This document shows, one piece after another, positions 44,601 through 55,904 of a stretch of 64,000 nucleotides of DNA. Source of the DNA: Bifiguratus adelaidae. Taxonomy: Eukaryota; Mucoromycota; Endogonomycetes; Endogonales. The stretch spans positions 419,022-483,021 of the forward strand of contig MVBO01000004.1 of assembly GCA_002261195.1 (NCBI GenBank). Direction: 5' to 3'. Position 1 is the first letter of the stretch, and each line of letters starts with the position of its first letter. The position numbers were made by a program, and so were the translations under genes. The notes below the pieces were generated by a model that saw nothing but the letters and a program-made list of their open reading frames with translations, was not told where the DNA came from and did no database searches.

Positions 44601-44621
44601 ACCTCTGTTTATGACGTTCAT
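41615..44621 (-). CDS. RNR1: Ribonucleotide reductase large subunit (class Ia), 12 exons
   Basis: Predicted 794 aa; reduces ribonucleoside diphosphates to deoxyribonucleotides with the small subunit. Exons: 44603-44621, 44436-44542, 44023-44377, 43765-43963, 43377-43717, 43117-43320, 43003-43068, 42740-42947, 42322-42687, 42218-42263, 41711-42145, 41615-41653. Visible: [18 protein letters not shown] (ATP cone), [20 protein letters not shown] with the first redox Cys after it (SCFL), the dATP/specificity-site region with GGVGIGF, NLCTEI with the radical Cys, [31 protein letters not shown], and the C-terminal thioredoxin-accepting pair CVMCSG. Intron 1 is 60 nt, in frame and stop-free, so a retained-intron product would read through; splicing is supported because it rebuilds the conserved NRDGQREFV. 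An ACGCGT box lies 86 bases upstream of the ATG. Confidence 0.96.
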
Positions 44622-45771
44622 TATGTAGAGTATGAAGAATGAAGAGAGAGCACAGGGGACTCACGTCTCAAATGACTAAAATTTGCGAGCGCGTCGACTT
44701 CATTTGACGCGTCGCCAGCTTTCCATTTTAAGACGGATGACGTGTTCATTTTACTGCGGCAGGGCAATGATGTGGAAGGCCCTCTATAAGCAAAGGAGCA
44801 AGGCTGATGCATCCCGTGACCAGGCCTAGCCGTACTTTTCCAGATCTTCAAATTTCTCAGAGAGAGTGCTAATCTACACACCTTTACCATCTGGCTCTCT
44901 TCATGCTTACAGACAAGAGTGGCGCCTGCTTGGTAGTGATAAATCCCTTCCCACGTGGGCGAGATATGACCAAGATGAAAAGGGAATAGGTTTGCTAGAA
45001 TGTCCGTGTCCTGTAGATCATCACATTGTGAGTGCAACATTTTGAGTGAGGAACCCATTTTGCCAAGCTTTCTCACGCTGCAAGCCACCAGCCATCATAA
45101 ATTTATCACACAAACAACATGAGGGATAACGGCCGACGTAGCAAACGTCTTGCCTCTACCCTTGAGCTCTTCCATGCTCAATAATGCACCCTGACATGCC
45201 GGAGCACGGTCCACGTCGTGCCAAGACATTCAGTACATGGGCGGAAAAATCCCACTGTTCAAGCGAGTATCCGCGTCGCTGCGGCTAATGGTTAGTGCGA
45301 CGTGCGACATGCGACACCTTGCAGGTTACACATATCACTCTATGGTTGTAGATCCGCCTTCTAGAAGCGCTATACTTCTATCAGCCATATTGCATATGTA
45401 AGCCATCTATGGACTCCATAATAGACCACGGACAGGTGGGCACCGTCATCAGCAGGTCAATGACAAATCCCATCATCAGCAGTTGACCGCAAAGATTATC
45501 AAAAATTTCAATTTGTAATACTGCAGCGACACATCTGTGTGACATGATATGCCGCATTGATTGCCCCCTCCGCTCATGTACGACCCGCACCGTGCCTCCC
45601 CTCATCTAAACTCCGGCCATTTTGGAGCAAGGATCACCCGTATGTAGCACTCTAATTGGCGCTAAATATTTGTGAATATCTTCAGGGTGTGAGGTACTTA
45701 GGAGACATTTCACTTCTTTTCTCTCTTTCACTCTCCTTATCGGTTCGCCGCCCTTGTCTCTCATTATAAAC
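44622..45771. other. Divergent region RNR1 / chitin deacetylase
   Basis: 1.15 kb between divergent starts. Holds the MCB-like element near the RNR1 end. Open frames of 75-155 codons on the minus strand (for example 44621-45088) lack family resemblance and probably represent 5' leader and promoter sequence. A CT-rich tract (tctttctctctttcactctcc) directly precedes the deacetylase start region. Confidence 0.4.
44707..44712. promoter_or_regulatory. MCB-like ACGCGT upstream of RNR1
   Basis: ACGCGT in the context ttgACGCGTcg, 86 bases upstream of the RNR1 start; a second partial copy (gcgCGTCGA) is at about 44691-44697. This is the MluI cell-cycle box recognised by MBF (Mbp1/Swi6, Res1/Res2), known to drive RNR genes at G1/S in yeasts. 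Assigned by motif and gene identity. Confidence 0.5.
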
Positions 45772-47137
45772 ATGTTGAAACTTGCAGCCCTAGTAGCTGT
45801 TACTGCAGCATCGGCTGCTTCTGCAGCATCCGCAGCATCGGCTGCTTCGGCGGCGACCAGCGTTAGCAGCGCTAGCAGCACTTGGCCCACCACTGCTCCA
45901 AACAGCATTGAAATGCCTTCGATTACGCAGACGACATCTTTAGACCCCAATGTGGAGTGCCAAGCCTACACAGCTCCAGAGTTCCCTCTTCTCTATGACT
46001 CAAAGAGCTTCCCTCAACCTTGGGTGACAGCGTCAGTAGGCACCAACACGAGCGCGGAGTTTCAGGCGGTGTACAACGCCATCGACTGGTCCAAAGCTCC
46101 GAATATTCCCGTCAGAAAACTTTTGTCCTCTGGGGCCCTCAATTTCACTGGCTACGATCAAGACGAGGATCCTGACTGTTGGTGGTCAGCGTCCACTTGC
46201 GATAAGCCAAAGATTCCCGGTATTCCGGCCGATATCACTGCTTGCCCGGAGCCCGGTAAGTGCATGGTTGATCTCTCGTTGCCAAACAACCTTCTCACTG
46301 AGACTGAAACATAAATCAGAAACCTGGGGTTTGACCTATGATGATGGTCCAAATTGCTCTCACAATGCCTTTTATGACTATCTTCAAGAGAAGAAGCTCA
46401 AGGCAACCATGTTCTACATTGGTTCCAATGTCATGGACTGGCCTTATGGTGCCGTTCGTGGACTTAACGATGGTCATCACATTGCTGTTCATACCTGGTC
46501 TCACCAGCCCATGACGACCTTGACCAACGAAGAACTTGTTGCTGAATTCTATTACACCAAGAAGGTCATCAAGTATACGACTGGTGTCACTCCTCTCTAC
46601 TGGAGACCTCCACTTGGTGATGTTGACGATCGTGTCCGTTGGGTTGGCATGCAATTGAACTTGAGTGCTATCCTCTGGAATGAAGATACCATTGACTGGA
46701 ATGCTCAACCCTCCGGTTCTCTTCCTCAATCCGTTGTCGAGGGACTCTACGAATCTTACATTGAAATGGGTACCAACGGCACCTTTGCACACTCTGGTAA
46801 CATTGTTCTCACTCACGAAATTGACAACACGACCATGAGCTTCGCTCTCGACTACTTGCCTAAGATCACGGCTGCTTACAAGCACGTCACTGATGTCGCT
46901 ACCTGCATGAACATTACGCACCCGTACGTTGAGAATTACGTTCACTCCACCTTCGACAGCCTCACCACGACTAACACGACAGTCAACGCTGCGGCTAGCG
47001 GCAATGCATCCGCAATCGCTTCTGCTTCTGCCACTGGCTCTGGTACCTCTTCCTCCTCCACTTCTGGAGCTTCCACAACCTACACGACATCCTTGTTGTC
47101 GGTGGCTCTTGTCGCGGTCGTATCTATGTTAATCTAA
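45772..47137 (+). CDS. CDA: Chitin deacetylase, secreted and probably GPI-anchored, 2 exons
   Basis: Predicted 433-aa carbohydrate esterase family 4 enzyme that converts cell-wall chitin to chitosan. Exon 1 45772-46255, exon 2 46320-47137. The N-terminus is a signal sequence followed by a perfect-looking Ala-Ala-Ser repeat. The polysaccharide-deacetylase domain begins at the intron: TWGLTYDDGPNCSHN (catalytic base Asp and metal Asp), HTWSHQPMTTLTNEEL (metal-binding His-x3-His), YWRPPLGDVDDRVR (motif 3), ILWNEDTIDW, and IVLTHEIDN (motif 5 His). The C-terminus is a Ser/Thr/Ala/Gly-rich stalk and a terminal hydrophobic segment (SLLSVALVAVVSMLI), the arrangement of a GPI-anchor signal as in basidiomycete Cda proteins. 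Several Asn-x-Ser/Thr glycosylation sites are present. Confidence 0.93.
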
Positions 47138-47417
47138 TGTACAAGCTAAAAGCCTCTTTATACCCTTGTGAGACTTTTCATTGTCATTGTTGGTTACAAG
47201 TATGGAGAGATTGTATTAGACTGGTCGTTGGTTAGTTGATCTGAATATGTTTTGCGAGAATCGCGTCTTCCAAATATGGCAAATGATATTGCCGCTGCTT
47301 TATTGCCAACTCGTTTCTTCCCTCATTCCTCTATTGTCACTCACACTCACTCATTGGTCTTCTCCTAACTCTTGACAAACATATACAAGTGTTTTAACAG
47401 TAGTCTGTCTCATCACG

Positions 47418-48869
47418 ATGCCGGACGCTCAAGTGTTGAGTTACGCGGAGAGCGATCTGGCCAGCAAGTTACGTGGCGACAGTGTCTTTCAGGACGCCTT
47501 CATACGCTTTCAAAACGCTCTGAAGTGCTCTGTATGGTAAGTGGAGGAGGCTTAATGTCTCCGCTTGGCTCAGTAATCTCATTCTCATCCTCTACAGTCA
47601 TGACCTATTGAATAACCCGCAAACGGTCATGGAGTGTGGACACACCTTTTGCCGGTAAGTAGCCATCTACCGTCACTTGTTCACTTACATGTAAGCATAG
47701 CAAATGTATAGAGGACGAGCTGGGTGAAACGCGACGATGTCCACGATGTCACCTCCCGGGCATTATGAAGAATCTGACACCTAATCCTGTGCGCAATACT
47801 CTGGTGCATTGTGTTCAAGCGCTCATCAATCTCAAGACCGTCTCTAGTCCGACGTCTTGTATACAACAATCAAAAATAAGCAAACGTGCAAGCAGCGAAA
47901 GTATAGTACGCGCCACGCTCTCTCCCTTGCTGTCCAGCACCCAAGATCCTCATGGTCCTCGGCACGATGACGACGAAGGGGAAACAGCTGCTCCACCTAA
48001 GACAGCTCGCACATCCAGAAGTGTCCAATTCGATGAGCTAAAAGCCATCGCAAACGGAAAGAAACGATCTCTCGAAGAAGACCCCGTCGTGTATTCTGAC
48101 TCAGAAGATGAAGTGAACCCATCGTCATGGAATCCCGAAAATGTTCTTCGTATACAGGAATATCACATCTATGAAAATTCTCAAGAGACCGAGATTACGA
48201 CAGCTCAGGAGGAGGACGGTTCGTTACGGGATCTGACCAACAAACCACGCCAAAACACTGCAAAGAAACATCGAACCGATGGCGATTTTGAAACCATCAA
48301 GGGAAGCTATGTCAGCGAAACGGTCTCACCTGAGAGGACGGAGAGCAAGTTGTCGGACGCCATTCACTCCTTTCAAGTACCGAGCCTTCCTGCTGTACAA
48401 AGAAAGGTGAACGCATCCGTGGATGACGAATGTTTTGTGCCTTCTTCGCAAATGGTTGAGTTACCCGAACCTATAGACAGAGAAGGGACGCCCAAGTCTC
48501 CGTCTCCGATCATCACAGAACAACCACCACAAAACGCCCGAGAAGAGACGGTGATGGAAGCTGATGCAATGGACACAAACGTGATTACGCGGAAAGAGTT
48601 TGAGAAGCAGATGGCAGCTCTTCGTACAGAAGCGCTTGACGCTCAACGTAAGTCATCTGCCTACGTTTGGCGTGAGGTTGGTGGAGTGCAATAACTGATT
48701 TCGACCTCTTACAGTGGCGTTGCGACGTCAGTTCGATGCAATGAAGGACAAGTTGGAATGTAAGCAAATCTTTAATCTCTTTGATTTCAAAATTCTTATC
48801 ACTCTGTTTACAGCAGAGATACGATCACTTAAAGATGCACTTTTGCAGCAAGCGAAAAAGCATGTATAG
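47418..48869 (+). CDS. RING-finger protein, probable E3 ubiquitin ligase, 5 exons
   Basis: Predicted 407 aa. Exons: 47418-47536, 47598-47654, 47701-48647, 48715-48759, 48814-48869. The C3HC4 RING near residues 38-80 is assembled across the first two introns: CSVCHDLLNNPQTVMECGHT, then FCRKCIEDELGETRRCPRC. This supports both junctions. A conserved-looking helix follows (NPVRNTLVHCVQALINL). The middle is acidic and Ser-rich with basic patches (KKRSLEED, KKHRTDGD), probably disordered. The end is a coiled coil (FEKQMAALRTEALDAQLALR, then LKDALLQQAKKH). The layout of N-terminal RING, disordered linker and C-terminal coil is seen in several nuclear E3 ligases; a specific ortholog such as Rad18 cannot be claimed because no SAP or UBZ domain is visible. 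Confidence 0.82.
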
Positions 48870-49167
48870 ACTGCAGTAATCATACAAAGGTCGGAAGGGG
48901 TATTGTAATATAGCGCAAGCAATGTGTAGCATAAAGGGAACTTGGCATCAATCGACCCTAATCGTGATTTTCTCACCGATTGAGCGAGCTTTGTGTACTC
49001 GCTCATCCACCATGCTGTTATCGCATGATTGAAATTCTTAACAGATCTTCGTCAATAGTATTATTGCTCCTATTCACATCAACGTCCCATCATTTCAACT
49101 CATTGCTGCGCCAAATTAACGCGCCATTACCTTTCTCGTCCATCAGGTCCAAGAATCTTGCTTGTTC
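48870..49167. other. Intergenic spacer RING / HOOK genes
   Basis: 298 bases between two genes read in the same direction; no extra feature supported. Confidence 0.3.
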
Positions 49168-51736
49168 ATGACTCGGCCACAAGCACACGTGAGCAAGGGA
49201 ACGACGGCTGCCTTTGTCGAATGGGTAAGTAGACAGCTGCTTAGCGTCGACCAGTCGCAGATGTGGCACCATGCCGTTTCAGAGAGCACCATTTGACCAT
49301 TTAACTGGTCTTGTCCCTTTCGCACGTGCAGCTCAATACCTTTGACTCTATATCACAACCCGTCACTTCACTGGCAGACTTGTCGGATGGTATCGTTTTA
49401 TTTGAGATACTGGCAGAGATGTAGGTAGTCGCTCAGGCTTCTTTTGGATCTTTCACTCACGGTTTGGAAGCGACGCCCAATGGTTCAAGCAGATTCGATC
49501 AGCCGACGTTGGAGACAACTGGGTCTATCGATACAACAACCTCAAAAAAGTCTACAAACTTATTTGCCGCTTTTACGACGATGTGCTAGGTCACCCCAAC
49601 GTAGAAGATGCCATTTCCCTGAACCTCACAGTTATTGCACAAGATGGAGATGAAGTCGAGTTGGTGCGACTGTGTCAGCTTGTACTTGCCATCGCCGTTC
49701 AATGCGAAAAGAATCAAACGTATATCGCCAAGATTCAACGTCTAAGTCAAAAGAGTCAGCATTCACTCATGTTGAGCATCGAGCAGGTGGGCCTGGAGTT
49801 GTACCAGGTGAGGATATGCTTTGCTCAAGCTCATTTAGGTCATGACTCAATTGAGCACATCCGACGGAAAGCCTCGATCACCCATGGCAAAGTATGTACA
49901 GGCGCAGAGTTACAAGGGTTGACTGACGAGATTGCCATCTTTAGACCGATCAGCATACCCCCCGATACAGCTGATCTCGACAAGGCGAACCGACAGTTGA
50001 TTGAGGATAATGCTCAATTGCGATTCCGCTTTGTAAGCTTCACAGCTCGTGCTAAGGTCTGGAGATACTCACCCATGTATGGCAGGATGAACTTGAAATG
50101 GAAAAGGAAGAGCTCAAGCAGCGACTAAAAGACATGGAGGATGCAGTTGCTCAAGCGCAGCAGACTGGCAAATCCGACTTTATCATGCGCACTGAAATCG
50201 ACCATTTAAAGCAGGACATGTAAGTTGAGAGTTCAGTTGAGCATGGTGATGCTGACGCCGATTGTAGACTTCGTAGCGAGGACAAGAGGCAAGAAAGCGA
50301 AATCGTGATAGAGAATCAAGCAAACACAATCGCCGATTTGCGCAAGAAGGTGAGGCGACATTACCGCTGTTGAAAATGATCCTTACTTTTCCCCAATCTT
50401 AGCTCGCAGAGATGCAGGAGAGGGCCGATGAAGCTGATCGCCTCAAAGATCAACTAGAAGAATATCGGCATGCCTCAGAAAAATTACAAAAGACGGAAAA
50501 TGTCATCAACAAGTACAAGAAGAAGCTTGAGGAAAGCGCTGACTTACGACGTCAACTTTCTGTGAGTGTGATAAGTGTGGAGATACACCTTGATTGACAC
50601 GGTATACCTGTAGAATCTGGAAGAAGTCAATCGAGACCTTTTAGAGCGAAACCAACAAATAGAGGAAGAATACCGCAAACTATCATCCTTCAAATCCAAT
50701 ATGGACACCTACAAGGAGAAAGTGACCCTTCTCGAGGCTGCTAATGCAGAACTATCTCAAACAAAAGCTAGACTAGAGCATGAGCTACAACACGCCGCCG
50801 ATCAAGTCATTGTCATGGAAGAAACAAAAGCCAAGAGCTCGGAGCAAATGCAAACACTCATGGACCGTTTGCGGGAATACGAGATTGGAGGTAAGCGAGA
50901 TGCGTGAAAGTCGATATCCGTGTGCTCAAACGGAGACAGGCGTTCCATCACCTGCAGATGAAGATCAGGATACCCAATTAGCAAGCCAAGTCTTGTCCGA
51001 GACCGATCCCGAAAAACTTGTCGCGCGCATCAAACAATTAGAACGCCGCAACCAGGAACTTCAGGCCTCGAGTGATCGCTTTACAGAGATAGAACGAGAA
51101 CGTCAAGAGCTCGACCAAAAGGTCCAACGACTCTCACGCGATATGGATGCCATTCGCGGTACGACCGATCCAACTATGGCCTCCGCCTCCACGGAACAAC
51201 TCCGTCTCCTTATCCTCGATCTTCGCCGCGATTTGGAACGCCAACGCGAAAACGCTGACACGACGCTTTCGGGCCAGAACGCCAATCTGTACAAGCAAGT
51301 TGTCCATCTGCAAGAACAACAACATGTCTTGCAACAAAAATTGCAAAAGACCCGAGAGGTAAACTGCCGACGATTATGTGCATCAGGATTGACGATGTTT
51401 TAGTTTATCAAGGAACAGGATCGGTTGATTCGTCATTTACAAGAACAACAACAACCCGATCTGGCCCAACAACTCGCCAGCGAGAAGGTAAGTTTCGCTC
51501 CCCAACTTGCTTCACGACACTGACTCGCATGTACTTAGCGAAAGGTACACGACCTCTTGCAACATTCACGTCGGGAACAACACTTGATGATGTCGGCATG
51601 GTACGATCTTTCACAACGTCTCGCTCGCGAAACCAGTCAACAGCATTTGTTGGCATTACGCCGTACGCACAAGGAAAAAGTCTCTTGGTTAGGACAACAA
51701 CGTAAAATAGTGGTAGATGGTCGATTAAGAGTGTAA
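49168..51736 (+). CDS. HOOK-family dynein cargo adaptor, 10 or 11 exons
   Basis: Predicted 686 aa (670 if an additional in-frame 48-nt intron is used). Exons: 49168-49224, 49332-49420, 49471-50032, 50086-50219, 50268-50349, 50403-50561, 50614-50890, 50940-51358, 51404-51487, 51539-51736. The N-terminal 160 residues form the calponin-homology-like Hook domain (AFVEWLNTFDSIS, SLADLSDGIVLFEILAEID, WVYRYNNLKKVYKLICRFY, LCQLVLAIAVQCEKNQTYI) that binds dynein light intermediate chain. The remainder is almost entirely heptad coiled coil (IKQLERRNQELQASSDRFTE and similar), as in HOOK proteins and fungal Hok1, which link early endosomes to dynein. The optional intron lies just after LELYQ, starts GTGAGG, and contains no stop, so it cannot be decided from frame. 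Confidence 0.88.
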
Positions 51737-51774
51737 GCATGTGTACATGATACGATATGGATACAAGTAAAGGT

Positions 51775-52650
51775 CTATACCATATGGAAAACCGCGCCAA
51801 CGACGGCCATGACGAGGGTCGTTGCCGCAACGGCCATAGAGGAGGCTCCAGATGTGGGTGTCGCAGCGGAAGCGGAACTGAAGGTGGCAGAAGCAGAGTT
51901 ATTCACGACCGCCGAGGTAAAGTTCACACTGGATGCAATGGCATTGCTAGCGAGGGAGAAAGAAGGCAAGATGGGGGCCGAAGCGCCGGTCGTGGTAAAT
52001 TGAGCGGCCCCGGTGACATTAGCTGAATCGGAAGCAGAAGGAGAAGATGTAGACGACGACGAATCGGTAGAAGAGACAGTGGAGGACGATGTGGTACTGC
52101 TGGCGCTAGGGAATATCATCGTGCTAGGTCCCGAGTAATCACCAGGGATGACGGCTTCACATCCATCTTGACTTCTGCCACGGTTACAGGGTCCACCAGT
52201 AGCTGTCGATGAAGCATTAGCACAGCATCGAACACAGTATAATCCAGTGTTTGGCTCGATAATGTTGATAAAGGCCGCGTTACTCTGGCAAGATGATCCT
52301 TGGGGAGCATATGGATCGAATTGACCTCCACCATCAGTCAATTGCATACCATACACTGTAGGATCGAATTGTCCAGTCACCTGGACATAACTGTCTTGTG
52401 CGAGATAGTTGGCCGATAGAATCATACCACCGGGAATAGGATTGGCATTAACCGAGGCAGCATTGCCCATACAAAACGCCTGTCCCTCGTATTCTTCCGC
52501 ACTCACAATCGCGCCTTGGTCCGGAGGAAGAAAGATGCAAAAGCTGGTGGCACTGTCCACGTATATCTCAGTGCCACCTGTCAAGCGCTTTTGAAGAGCA
52601 GCTCCTTGAACAGCTGCCACCAAGAGGGGTATCACCGCGAGTGTCTTCAT
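51775..52650 (-). CDS. Secreted Ser/Thr-rich glycoprotein, probably GPI-anchored
   Basis: Predicted 291 aa, no intron. The start gives MKTLAVIPLLVAAVQGAALQKR, a signal peptide followed by a dibasic KR site; the more upstream in-frame ATG (52755) would bury it. A Cys-containing folded region follows (FCIFLPPDQG, AFCMGNAASVNANPIPGGMI, a long QFDPYAPQGSSCQSNAAFIN block, GLYCVRCCANAS, CNRGRSQDGCEAV), with about eight cysteines. Then comes a Ser/Thr-rich stalk and a C-terminal hydrophobic segment (MAVAATTLVMAVVGAVF) typical of a GPI signal. This resembles fungal 'macrophage-activating glycoprotein'-like cell-wall proteins. A TATA-like tatatatg lies about 35 bases upstream of the ATG. It is convergent with the HOOK gene, 38 bases between stops. 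Confidence 0.82.
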   Translation of the reverse strand: MKTLAVIPLLVAAVQGAALQKRLTGGTEIYVDSATSFCIFLPPDQGAIVSAEEYEGQAFCMGNAASVNANPIPGGMILSANYLAQDSYVQVTGQFDPTVYGMQLTDGGGQFDPYAPQGSSCQSNAAFINIIEPNTGLYCVRCCANASSTATGGPCNRGRSQDGCEAVIPGDYSGPSTMIFPSASSTTSSSTVSSTDSSSSTSSPSASDSANVTGAAQFTTTGASAPILPSFSLASNAIASSVNFTSAVVNNSASATFSSASAATPTSGASSMAVAATTLVMAVVGAVFHMV

Positions 52651-53190
52651 TACAAAGGATAGGAGAGGAATGAAGCGAGAGAGATTATATATATGTAAGA
52701 AGCGCTCTTGGCGCGATTGTAACACTTGCCATAAGGAGCGATGAACGATGAACAATCGAACAATTGATGAACAATGAGGTCATTTATGTTATGAAGTAAG
52801 AGAAAAGTGGTCTAGCATAGATCGATGAACGACATAGTCTAGAGTAGGCAGGCCATGGAGTTGAAAACATACTCATCATAAGGACGCGCAATCCTTGCAT
52901 AGAGAGCCCTACCAGTCCACCAGAGGACTTGTGCAACGCGCGCGCTTCCTTTCTGTGCGATGATAGGAATTCCCCTGAATTCTATTTATGGAGATAAGCA
53001 GCTAAATTTGAGAGTACAAATAGTTCCCGGAAGTAATGACCATTTCGGGTCATTATGTCGAGGGTCGGTTATCGGTTGTCAATCGGGAATAGTAACACGG
53101 TGTATCGCGTATGCTGACGCCATGGCTGACTTGTATCGCGTAGGTTTATTTATGAAACAAAGATGAACGGAATTTCCCATGTTCAAGCAC
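52651..53190. other. Intergenic region
   Basis: About 540 bases between the secreted-protein start and the GMC-oxidoreductase remnant. The part near 52680-52695 carries the TATA-like element of the secreted-protein gene. Otherwise no supported feature. Confidence 0.35.
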
Positions 53191-54790
53191 GTTCGGACAA
53201 GATGAGATCAGCGACTTTTTCGCCGACGGCATATAGACAAGAATGAATATAGCAAGGGAGAGGCATTGGGAGTATACTGGCATCTGCAACACGTAATCCT
53301 TGGACACCTTTGATGCGGAGCGTCAATGCCTCTCTGTGCGATGTGCCAAGCGTTGCGGGTAATGGGTCAGGAAAGACCCCTCTTGCGACACTAGCAATTG
53401 ACCTTCAGGAGTGCCGTGCACATCAAACGCATCGCTTTTCGGATGGAGACACGCATGGCGACATTATCAAACTCCGTGGTATTGTACTGATGGTCGATGA
53501 TTGGGATTAATATTTGGAACCGAAGAAGCGAGCGTGATGGAACCTCGAGAGGTTGGCGTCATGACAATGGTCGCCAGGGTGACGAGTGAACCACCCATGG
53601 GATCCGGTACTCCCGCACCATCGTAGAGGACGGCGTATTCCACGTGAGGTAACAGTGGATGTTGCAACGCTTTGGTTTCATCCGGGACACTTCCCTTTCT
53701 GGCGAGATCAAGTACTGTGCTATTGAAAACGATCGTAAATGAGCCAATCCACCGGATGGCTAGTCATGAGAATTGGTTCGTTCCGTGGCGACCCAACGGC
53801 CAATCCCTTCTCGGGCTCTCTCAACTTCCAGGCTTCAACAACCGCCAGGGGATCATGCAAGTTGCGCCTACATGGGGCGAGTCGACAACCTGCGGGATAC
53901 CGTGCTTGGCGAGCTCGTCGGCGGGTCCAATGCCTGACTAGAGATGGATGTGAGGCGTTTGAAAGGCGCCCGCAGAAAGGAAATTTTCCTTTCGCACGTA
54001 AATGGTATCTCCACCCAGCAATTCCACCCCGTGTCGGTATGATCATTGAAGAGAACACGATTGACTCTGGTAGCGTGGAGAGCATCAACACCAGTCATGT
54101 CATAGGCTAAACTCTCCTGTTGCCGTTTCCTCTCTCGCCAGTTGTCCTTTACTTCGCCAAGACCAAGCGGACGGCCGTTATTGGCGTCCGGAACGCGCTC
54201 GAAACGACGGTGTTCCCAAGCCTCTTTCAAAGGCTCGCGCAACGGAAATCGGCGTTTCGGATTGGTCGATATCTGTTCGGTATACATGGGACCGTCGAAG
54301 CCGTGCTGCGATGGGTCAGCGGTCGGATCGTGATGATGCTCCACCCCCTTAAAGTATGGCAGTAGCCCATGGTAGCTCCAGGCGTCATCGCCGACCAGCT
54401 TGGCCCATTCACAATGGTGACCAATGGATCCGCGTGTTCAGGCGCGCCATAATTGGTCGCCGAACCACCCGAAAACACTTTTCCTGCCGTAAGGTACAAC
54501 GGCCGATTGTTCAAACCCGGTTGTGGAACAGTCTGATAAGCCCAGTCAATGTCCGTATAGTGCGCTTGAAAGGCTGCCAAAGGAGGCCAATGACTGGATT
54601 GCCTTCAGGACGTTGTCATGCCTCAATGACGAGGATAAACAAGCACGGAGCGGCTTGCTTTAGACGAGCTGCAATAACGCATCCGGTGAGACCTCCTCCA
54701 ACAATGTAGTCTGCTTCAGCAAGTCCTGTAGTCATAACGAGCAAACACTGGTCTTACATGTTTTGGCTGCGGGATCATACACACAGGCTA
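53190..54790 (-). pseudogene. GMC oxidoreductase (aryl-alcohol oxidase / choline dehydrogenase type), decayed
   Basis: GMC-family motifs appear in correct order on the minus strand but in different frames with stops between: ADYIVGGGLTGCVIAARLKQ (FAD-binding Rossmann motif, ~54690), YTDIDWAYQTVPQ and LTAGKVFSGGSATNYG (~54560-54450), VDALHATRVNRVLF, FSAGAFQTPHIHL then a TAG then SGIGPADELAKHGIP (~54000-53900), and the C-terminal GVQGLRVADASILPMPL with YAVGEKVADLI (~53310-53215). Intact members are 560-620 residues, FAD-dependent, and oxidise alcohols or sugars, often secreted or in natural-product clusters. The stops are not removable by GT-AG introns (for example the TAG before SGIGP). This is a dead gene. 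Confidence 0.8.
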
Positions 54791-55091
54791 CCCTTTTGAC
54801 TGGGCTTAGCATGATATTATGCGATCGTCCTTTGACTGGGCCCATCAAGGCGAGATGAATGGATGGCTAGATCTCCCCCATGGTGCCTTCCAAGCCGTTC
54901 CCCAAAAAGGGATCAGCGCCAACTTCCATAAAAGGAAAACATTTCGGCGCATCTGCGCACCTGAAGTTACACAAGGGTTTTTCCCTTATGTCAAATGTTG
55001 CTCTCTGAATAATGGTGGATTAGTCAGACAGCTTATGATATAAAAGCATTGTAGGAACGCAACGAGTTCTTCATCTCTTAAGGGCAAAAAC
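54791..55091. other. Intergenic spacer GMC remnant / SDR
   Basis: About 300 bases, divergent. A TATA-like gatataaaag lies near 55037-55046, about 50 bases before the SDR start. Nothing else supported. Confidence 0.35.
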
Positions 55092-55904
55092 ATGTCGTCT
55101 TATGTGGTAACTGGAGCAAGCCGAGGCATTGGCCTTGAATTCGTTCGTCAACTGAGTGACCATCCATCCAACACGGTGATCGCTGTGGTCCGAAACAAGA
55201 GCAATATTCCTCACTTGGCACCGTTGCTCGCCAGAGCCAATGTACATGCAGTTCAAGCGGATGTGACGTCGCCCGAGCAATTGGCCGAGGCGGCAGTCGA
55301 GGTCGGCCAAATCACGGGTGGATCGCTCGATGTCCTTATCGCCAACGCGGGTATCTCGGAGAAAGGGGCTGGTGTGACGCTTGCTCAACCGGGACTTGAT
55401 CAAAGAGAACTCGGCAAGGCGATGGTCAACATGTTTGAATGGAACACTGTCAGTGCTGTCTGGACCAACAATGCGTTCCTTCCTCTCCTGCGAAGAGGCA
55501 AGCAAAAGAAGATCATCGACACATCTTCTGGTCTCGGTGATGTTGAATTCACCAAGAAGACAAACACTTCCGGTATGGCGCCCTACAGTATCTCCAAAGC
55601 GGCTCTGTCCTTCGCAGTTCTCAAGTACGCCATCGAGCTTCAACCCGAGGGGTTCACTGTGGTGGCTATATCGCCAGGCCTGGTCGATACAAGCTCAACC
55701 AAGGATACTCCTCCGCCTACCGAGGAAGAAATGAAGCAATTTGCTGTGGTGGCGGAAACGTGGGCGGCCGCCTATCCAAATTGGGATCGGAAGCCAATCA
55801 GCGTGGAAGAGTCTGTCCGATGCCAGTTGCAGACGATCGAAGCGATCGGTCCACAAGATAATGGTAGATTCATGTCGCATCACAATGATGATCAGTGGTA
55901 CTAG
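55092..55904 (+). CDS. Short-chain dehydrogenase/reductase, intact copy of a duplicated pair
   Basis: Predicted 270-aa single-exon SDR. The nucleotide motif TGASRGIG is at residues 7-14; ADVTSPEQL, the ANAG structural motif, SSGLGD with the catalytic Ser region, and YSISKAAL (Tyr-x3-Lys) are all present. The C-terminal part (VVAISPGLVDT, then a Pro/Glu-rich loop) is typical of the carbonyl-reductase-like group that includes fungal norsolorinic-acid ketoreductase relatives. A degenerate second copy lies at 57958-58771, and an amidohydrolase gene follows each copy, so SDR plus amidohydrolase was duplicated as a unit. Substrate unknown. Confidence 0.9.
   Translation: MSSYVVTGASRGIGLEFVRQLSDHPSNTVIAVVRNKSNIPHLAPLLARANVHAVQADVTSPEQLAEAAVEVGQITGGSLDVLIANAGISEKGAGVTLAQPGLDQRELGKAMVNMFEWNTVSAVWTNNAFLPLLRRGKQKKIIDTSSGLGDVEFTKKTNTSGMAPYSISKAALSFAVLKYAIELQPEGFTVVAISPGLVDTSSTKDTPPPTEEEMKQFAVVAETWAAAYPNWDRKPISVEESVRCQLQTIEAIGPQDNGRFMSHHNDDQWY

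Noticed and set aside
44621-45088. 155-codon minus-strand frame directly upstream of RNR1
   Set aside because: Product has no conserved features and the region contains the RNR1 promoter box; likely leader and promoter sequence.
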